Shown piece by piece: positions 14,143 to 17,873 of a DNA stretch of 17,873 nt. A program made the translations under genes and the position numbers. Source of the stretch: JAJZMA01 sp021850405 (GTDB lineage: Bacteria; Chloroflexota; Dormibacteria; Aeolococcales; Aeolococcaceae); contig DAHXLU010000108.1 of NCBI GenBank assembly GCA_027365835.1, positions 1 through 17,873 of the forward strand, written 5' to 3'. Each line of letters begins with the position of its first letter. Position 1 is the first letter of the stretch. Under the pieces are notes generated by a model that was not told where the DNA came from, ran no database searches, and worked only from the letters and a program-made list of their open reading frames with translations.

Positions 14143-14160
14143 AGACGATGCTCCTCCCCA

Positions 14161-14787
14161 TTATGCCCCAGTCTCGTCGTACCCACTTCCAGGAAGGCGC
14201 TGACGTAGGTACTCCAACCAGTGCCGGATCGCGGACATTGCCAGCGGACCCCGGCGCGGTAGCCAGAACTCGCTCTGGGCCATGCCGGCGACCATCGAAC
14301 CCAGGACCAGGACATGGGAGAGGAGGTGGGAACGCCTGGCGCGCTCTGCGGCACGCGCCAGTGTCCGAGTGGACAGATAGACAGCCAGGTCCTCCTCGCG
14401 ATGACAGAGGTGTGGGTTGCGTGCCCAGCGGTAGTGGAGGTCGTGTGGGTAGTAGTCAGCGTCGTCAACGGCGTCATCCAACTCGCGTTTCCGGTCGTAC
14501 CGAGGCAACGCGTCGTCCAGCCAATCCAGACCCGTGCGTACCAGCGCCTCGTAAATCATCCCGCGGTTGGGGCGCCTCTCGTGGGCCACACCATCCTTGT
14601 TCACCAACACCGTACCCCGTAGACCGATCTCCTCCTCAGCGGCCAGGAGTTCCACCGGCACCCGGCGATTGTGCCAGAGCTGGCGCTCCCCAAAGCCCCC
14701 AGCGTCGGAGCACTCCTGCGCAATGCGCTGTGTCATCCATTCCAGAGTCGGTTGGGCACGGTCACTCGGCGGTGTCCAGGCTCCCAC
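14161..14787 (-). CDS. Tandem paralogue 2, putative ribbon-helix-helix protein, 208 aa
   Basis: This is the paralogue of the next gene, 18 bp apart. The GTG at 14787 overlaps the helicase TAG as TAGTG, with GGGGAG 9 nt upstream. Shared features in order are DGVAHERR / GVAHGSR (about 65-72), MIYEALVRTGLDWLDDALPR (77-96), a variable acidic region, and a strand/helix/helix segment DLAVYLS - TRTLARAAERARRSHL - SHVLVLGSMVAGM (133-170), ending in AQSEFWLPRRGPLA and AIRHWL. The ribbon-helix-helix reading is by eye. The variable middle parts suggest the two copies recognise different partners, while the C-terminal parts are held alike. The family is unknown; DNA binding is the working guess. Confidence 0.72.
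   Translation of the reverse strand: MGAWTPPSDRAQPTLEWMTQRIAQECSDAGGFGERQLWHNRRVPVELLAAEEEIGLRGTVLVNKDGVAHERRPNRGMIYEALVRTGLDWLDDALPRYDRKRELDDAVDDADYYPHDLHYRWARNPHLCHREEDLAVYLSTRTLARAAERARRSHLLSHVLVLGSMVAGMAQSEFWLPRRGPLAMSAIRHWLEYLRQRLPGSGYDETGA
14239..14295. repeat. 57-bp direct repeat, copy 2
   Basis: This is the partner of 13606-13662 (56/57 identical), in the same orientation and 633 bp away, at the same place within the second paralogue gene. Confidence 0.9.
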
Positions 14788-16739
14788 TACAGCTCACTCC
14801 CCAAACCGGACTCATAGATGAAGGGAGACACATCTCTGGGCTTTCCACGTACCCACTCCGGGCTGGTGACGAGGAGGGGGTCGCGCGCTCGGGTCATGGC
14901 CACATAGGCGATCCGACGCTCCTCCTCGATATCACCTTGGCGGTGGGGCATGATGCCCTTGACCATGCCAACGACCGCCACCGCCCGCCACTCCAGGCCC
15001 TTGGCCTTGTGGATTGTGGAGAGAGTCACAGCATTCGCATCCTCAGAGGCGCCGGATGCGGCCATATCCCGTGCGTGCCCAAGTATCTCGGCCACCGTCA
15101 TCTCAGTGGATATATCTTCCATCATGTCCAACCACTCAACCGTAACGTCATCGGCGTCGGTTCCGTAGTGGGACAGGAACCACCGGTCGTACCCCGTGGC
15201 TCTGCGTATGGCTTGGATGATCCTACCCGCTGGGGAGTTGGGGCAGGGGGTCCCCAAACTGAGGAACAGGTGGTCGAGGTGGTTGACACCACGGCGCTCG
15301 TGTGGTTTGACCACCGCTTGCGCGGCGAGTGCAAGCACGCTGGTCGCAGCGGAACCGTTCTGGTGGTAGGCGTACTCCAGCTTCTCTCTGTAGGCGCGGC
15401 CCAGGTAACGGTTCGGTGTGTTGTAAATCCGAAGGAATGCGTCCCGGGCGTCCTGCCCAGTCGGGTCTGCGGCGATGCTCAGGTAAGAGATCATGTCCAG
15501 CACCGGGCGCCGGCCAAAAAACCCCGTACCGCCGACGACACGGTACGGGATGTGCTGGCGTAGGAGCGCGAGTTCCAAACAGGCGTTGTACCAACCGGTG
15601 CGGTAGAGGACCGCGAAGTCACTGTAGGCCAGCCCGGAGGCATGGAGGTCCAGAATCCAACGAAGTGCTGTGTGGGCCTCATCCTCCATAGTGCTTGCGC
15701 ACTCCCACCGCACATTGCCACCATCGGTGCGGTGTGCGTGCAGGGCCAGGTCTATCCGATCACGTCCATTCTGGATAAGGTCGCGTGAGAGGTCCACGAT
15801 GGTGGGCGCGCTGCGGTAGTTCGTGCTGATCGGGAACAGGACGGCGGTGGGGTAGTACACCCGGAAGTCCAGCATATATTTGGGTACCGCACCGCGCCAG
15901 CCATACACGCTCTGATCGCAGTCGCCACACGCGAATATGCAGGTGGGCGCGAGTTGGCGCAAGACAGCGAACTGCCCGTAGGAAGTGTCCTGAAACTCAT
16001 CGACCAGTACATGGCTGAAGTGGGCCCTGTGCGCATCCGCCAAGGCTGGCGATTCCTGCCATGCATGCCAGAGACTCACGTAAAGGTCCTCGAAGTCGAC
16101 CTGATGCCTGGTCTCCAGCTCCCGTTGATATAGGGTGACCAGCTCCGTAAAGTCCCGAGGTCCGATCCCGAGAGCGGTCCAGAACTCCTGCCCGAGAGTC
16201 CCTAACCATACCGCGCTATCCCCAAGCCTATCCTTATACAGGGTGATGGCGCTGGCTACCCTGCCCACATCTACGGATTCTCGCCCGCTGTAATCCATGG
16301 CACCCGGGTACATAGGGCTTGGTGACTCCAGAAGGCCACTGATGTGCTGCGTAGGACTGGTCAGTATCTGATATGGGGCGATCCCCCGGCTACGCCACCA
16401 GTCCCGGAGGAGTCGGTAGCCGAGGCTGTGGATCGTGCTGATCGTCACCAGAGGCGCACGGGGCGTGAGGGTGGAGAGCCGATTGGCCATCTCCCCGGCC
16501 GCCTTTTTGGTGAAGGTCACCAGGGCGATGCGGTCGGGAGGGACCCCCTGCTCAATGAGCCAGGCCGCACGGTATGTTAGGGTGCGGGTCTTGCCGGCAC
16601 CTGGCCCCGCCACAACCAGCGCTGGCCTATCCAATGGGGCGGTGACGGCGGCGCGCTGCTCAGGGTCCAGTGCGGCAGAATCCATGTGCCCGGTGGTGGT
16701 GGTGGTGCCGGCAGCGCTGGGGGATGCCCACTTAGCCAT
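14787..16739 (-). CDS. UvrD/PcrA/Rep-type superfamily 1A helicase
   Basis: This 650-residue protein is slightly short for bacterial PcrA. It has the full motif series: LDPEQRAAV (24-32), AGPGAGKTRT (44-53), LVTFTKKAAGEM (73-84), STIHSLGYRL (101-110), VLVDEFQDTS (244-253), GDCDQSVYGWRGA (272-284), NYRS (307-310), LSTIHKAKGLEW (573-584) and ERRIAYVAMTRARD (607-620). Such helicases move 3' to 5' on single strands and clear forks or remove recombinase filaments. The C-terminal region that binds RNA polymerase in host UvrD/PcrA is not evident. ATG 16739 is used, with a GGTGAAGG site close by; ATG 16685 has no such site. The N-terminal 20 residues are low-complexity (GTTTTTG). It is followed directly by the two paralogues. 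Confidence 0.93.
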   Translation of the reverse strand: MAKWASPSAAGTTTTTGHMDSAALDPEQRAAVTAPLDRPALVVAGPGAGKTRTLTYRAAWLIEQGVPPDRIALVTFTKKAAGEMANRLSTLTPRAPLVTISTIHSLGYRLLRDWWRSRGIAPYQILTSPTQHISGLLESPSPMYPGAMDYSGRESVDVGRVASAITLYKDRLGDSAVWLGTLGQEFWTALGIGPRDFTELVTLYQRELETRHQVDFEDLYVSLWHAWQESPALADAHRAHFSHVLVDEFQDTSYGQFAVLRQLAPTCIFACGDCDQSVYGWRGAVPKYMLDFRVYYPTAVLFPISTNYRSAPTIVDLSRDLIQNGRDRIDLALHAHRTDGGNVRWECASTMEDEAHTALRWILDLHASGLAYSDFAVLYRTGWYNACLELALLRQHIPYRVVGGTGFFGRRPVLDMISYLSIAADPTGQDARDAFLRIYNTPNRYLGRAYREKLEYAYHQNGSAATSVLALAAQAVVKPHERRGVNHLDHLFLSLGTPCPNSPAGRIIQAIRRATGYDRWFLSHYGTDADDVTVEWLDMMEDISTEMTVAEILGHARDMAASGASEDANAVTLSTIHKAKGLEWRAVAVVGMVKGIMPHRQGDIEEERRIAYVAMTRARDPLLVTSPEWVRGKPRDVSPFIYESGLGSEL

Positions 16740-16745
16740 TGACCT

Positions 16746-16838
16746 TCACCGCAAGGGTGGCGGGATGACTGTCACACGAAGAGACAGGGAAGGAGAATGT
16801 ATACACTTGACACAGAACCTCCCAGTTGAGACAATCAT
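16746..16838 (-). CDS. Possible 30-aa ORF with a Cys pair upstream of the helicase
   Basis: An ATG at 16838-16836 follows GGGAGA by 5 nt. The frame encodes 30 residues including RFCVKCIHS, and its TGA lies 6 bp before the helicase ATG, so translation could be coupled. The helicase's own GGTGAAGG site overlaps this stop. It is too short for any family call and may be a leader ORF or chance. Confidence 0.33.
   Translation of the reverse strand: MIVSTGRFCVKCIHSPSLSLRVTVIPPPLR
16807..16835 (+). promoter_or_regulatory. Plus-strand promoter-like sequence opposite to all genes
   Basis: A perfect TTGACA (16807-16812) and GACAAT (16830-16835, 4/6) are separated by 17 bp. It would direct transcription rightward from about 16842 straight into the perfect hairpin at 16853-16887, antisense to the gene at 16905-17186. 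It may produce a short RNA or be fortuitous. Confidence 0.3.
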
Positions 16839-16852
16839 GGTGATCTCCCAGG

Positions 16853-16887
16853 GGTGACGGCCGCGGGTACTGTCCGCGGCCGTCACC
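16853..16887. terminator. Perfect 14-bp GC hairpin after gene 16905-17186
   Basis: GGTGACGGCCGCGG (16853-16866) and CCGCGGCCGTCACC (16874-16887) are exact inverted repeats with a 7-nt loop. It lies 18 bp beyond the stop of the minus-strand gene ending at 16905. There is no T-run on the minus strand and only CTTTCC-like sequence on the plus strand. It is the strongest hairpin in the window and could terminate or attenuate before the helicase. Confidence 0.6.
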
Positions 16888-16904
16888 TTTCCATTCCACA
16901 GGGG

Positions 16905-17186
16905 TCAGATACGCGGCACCGAGTCCTGGTCGGATGGGTCCTGACCAGATACCGGCAGCAACAGCAGGTGCCCACCATCGGCGAGGAGGCTGCAGGCTGT
17001 ACGGCGCAAAACACTGGCCAGCATACGCAGGCGCGAGGCCTCCAACGGGGCGGGCATGGCACGGGGGGCTATGGCACGCAGACGGCGCACCGTCCCCCGT
17101 GGAGAGCCACAGTAATCGGCCAGCAGATTCAGAGCCAGAGCCATATCCTGGATCTCAGACGCCTGTAACTCGCAGTCCCTCAGCAT
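16905..17186 (-). CDS. Hypothetical helical protein, 93 aa
   Basis: ATG at 17186 is chosen because AAAGGAGG lies 8 nt upstream; a longer reading from 17231 has no such site and would run through it. The protein is mostly helical: residues 1-25 (LRDCELQASEIQDMALALNL), a basic middle (RGTVRRLRAIAPRA) and a Leu-rich helix (EASRLRMLASVLRRTACSLL). It has no membrane helix and no known motif. It could be a small DNA-binding or regulatory protein, but this is not supported by a recognised fold. It ends just before the perfect hairpin. Confidence 0.65.
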   Translation of the reverse strand: MLRDCELQASEIQDMALALNLLADYCGSPRGTVRRLRAIAPRAMPAPLEASRLRMLASVLRRTACSLLADGGHLLLLPVSGQDPSDQDSVPRI

Positions 17187-17272
17187 GTACTCGGCCTCCT
17201 TTCGTCTCGGGGCTGTGCGTCCTCTTCCCACAGTCGGCCCGTGCCGCCAAAATACATGTGGTCGTCGGCCAA
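17180..17272 (-). CDS. Possible 30-aa ORF filling the gap between two small genes
   Basis: A TTG at 17272, one base after the upstream TAG, opens a frame with LADDHMYFGGTGRLWEEDA that stops at TGA 17182-17180, overlapping the next gene's ATG. ATG at 17257 is an alternative start. No good ribosome binding site precedes either. It fits the tight packing, but support is weak. Confidence 0.25.
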   Translation of the reverse strand: MADDHMYFGGTGRLWEEDAQPRDERRPSTC

Positions 17273-17273
17273 C

Positions 17274-17561
17274 CTACGTGCAGGTGGCCGTGGTGTCCTG
17301 CGCAGAAACACTGGTCCTGGCCCTTGCTCGGCGGAGCCGGTTTCTCTCGGTAGCCGCCACGCTGCACGCGAGGCAGGTGGCGTACCCGGCGCGTGCGGGT
17401 CTACCGCAACTGATGCAGCGGTACTCCAGTCGGCGCAGTTGCCGCTGCTGAGCGGCATCGCGTCTGCGGCGGCACGGAGGACACGGCCCACCGGGCGGCT
17501 GCTGCCCACTGCGGCGGTAGTACAGGTGACCGCAGATGGGGCACGTGTCCTGGATGCGCAT
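17274..17561 (-). CDS. Double zinc-ribbon-like protein, 95 aa
   Basis: The ATG at 17561 has AAGGAGG 9 nt upstream. Two modules each hold paired Cys-x2-Cys motifs: CPIC (7-10) with CPPC (27-30), and CISC (49-52) with CLAC (63-66). Basic segments between and after them (RRRRDAAQQRQLRRL and ERNRLRRARARTS) suggest nucleic-acid binding. The family is not named. Phage and host genomes carry many such HNH-like or recombination-endonuclease-like zinc proteins, but no HNH His/Asn core is visible here. It sits in a run of small genes upstream of the helicase. Confidence 0.72.
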   Translation of the reverse strand: MRIQDTCPICGHLYYRRSGQQPPGGPCPPCRRRRDAAQQRQLRRLEYRCISCGRPARAGYATCLACSVAATERNRLRRARARTSVSAQDTTATCT

Positions 17562-17611
17562 TGGGGGAGTCCTCCTTCAAATCCTAAATGAATAGGGCAG
17601 GCGCAGGAGGG

Positions 17612-17809
17612 CTACTCCGTCTTGCGCAGACGGGAGTATTTGAGACGAGGCAAGGGGTCGATGACGCTCTCGGCGCGCCGGCCGTAGTTGTAGGAGTCGA
17701 TGATCTCCAGGTAGACGTAATACGGCTCACGCGCCCGCGCGCGAAGGCTGGCCTTGGTGGGCACTCTACTTGGGAGGGAGGGGGCCTCTTCAAGTTCCTC
17801 TGTCTTCAT
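17612..17809 (-). CDS. Hypothetical small basic protein, 65 aa
   Basis: ATG at 17809 is chosen because GGAGG lies 5 nt upstream; the same frame stays open to GTG 17869 near the right edge, so a longer form is possible. The product begins acidic (KTEELEEAP) and continues basic and aromatic (ASLRARAREPYYVYLEIIDS, then RLKYSRLRKTE). No family is recognised and no membrane segment is seen. The last 60 bp of the window upstream of it hold no other convincing gene start, although the tail of a gene from beyond the edge could lie there. Confidence 0.55.
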   Translation of the reverse strand: MKTEELEEAPSLPSRVPTKASLRARAREPYYVYLEIIDSYNYGRRAESVIDPLPRLKYSRLRKTE

Positions 17810-17873
17810 CGCATCCTCCACCGTACCCGCCCCCTCTATCAGTGGAAACATCGGCGTCGGAGAGGTCACGCCC

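Noticed and set aside
14148..15563. 471-codon open frame on the plus strand
   Set aside because: It is antisense to the UvrD-type helicase and a paralogue gene, has low-complexity Arg/Pro-rich translation and no ribosome binding site of note.
1..17873. tRNA, rRNA, riboswitch, insertion sequence or integrase
   Set aside because: No cloverleaf-like segment, rRNA-like stretch, transposase or integrase motif, or terminal inverted repeat with target duplication was found by eye. A covariance-model scan was not possible.

Overview
This looks like a piece of a GC-rich phage or phage-like mobile genome, or a prophage, rather than a chromosome segment. All credible protein genes lie on the minus strand. 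They are tightly packed, often with ATGA or TAGTG stop/start overlaps, and have strong AGGAGG-type ribosome binding sites and many very small genes. The host is probably a high-GC member of the Firmicutes. The main clue is a gene at 2366-2938 carrying the DNA-binding domain of Spo0A, the sporulation master regulator. No structural, packaging or integration genes are visible, so this is the early / DNA-metabolism part of the element.

Layout in the direction of transcription (right to left). 17809-16905: three small genes, one with paired Cys-x2-Cys motifs, ending near a perfect GC hairpin at 16853-16887. 16739-14787: a UvrD/PcrA-type helicase. 14787-13564: two tandem paralogues of unknown family that look like ribbon-helix-helix proteins and share a 57-bp nearly identical DNA segment. 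13563-13256: the only gene-free stretch over 300 bases. It is AT-rich and holds two arrays of GGTA-type repeats with a 7-8 bp period, a palindrome and a sigma-70-type promoter reading into the next block. 13246-5716: a replication/repair block made of an SMC/Rad50-like ATPase, a DinG/XPD-like helicase, a possible ssDNA-binding protein, a Cas4/RecB-like exonuclease, a Sak4-like RecA-fold ATPase, an ERCC4 nuclease with HhH motifs, an N4/N6 DNA methyltransferase and a small cysteine-rich gene split by a frameshift. 5700-3175: a three-part protein of winged helix, family-4-type uracil-DNA glycosylase and family A DNA polymerase with proofreading domain. 3132-1181: a run of small genes, two with membrane segments, flanking the Spo0A-like regulator. 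1084-242: a patatin-like lipid hydrolase. 185-1: the start of a small zinc-ribbon-like gene leaving the window.

Together the central genes look like a self-contained recombination-dependent replication and repair kit (processing nuclease, recombinase-like ATPase, helicases, end-handling ATPase, polymerase with uracil surveillance). The most unusual signals are the receiver-less Spo0A domain between two small membrane proteins, the heptad-repeat array beside two ribbon-helix-helix-like paralogues (similar in logic to plasmid omega/ParR systems), and the uracil-glycosylase/polymerase fusion. All functional calls come from reading motifs by eye; no database search was possible.
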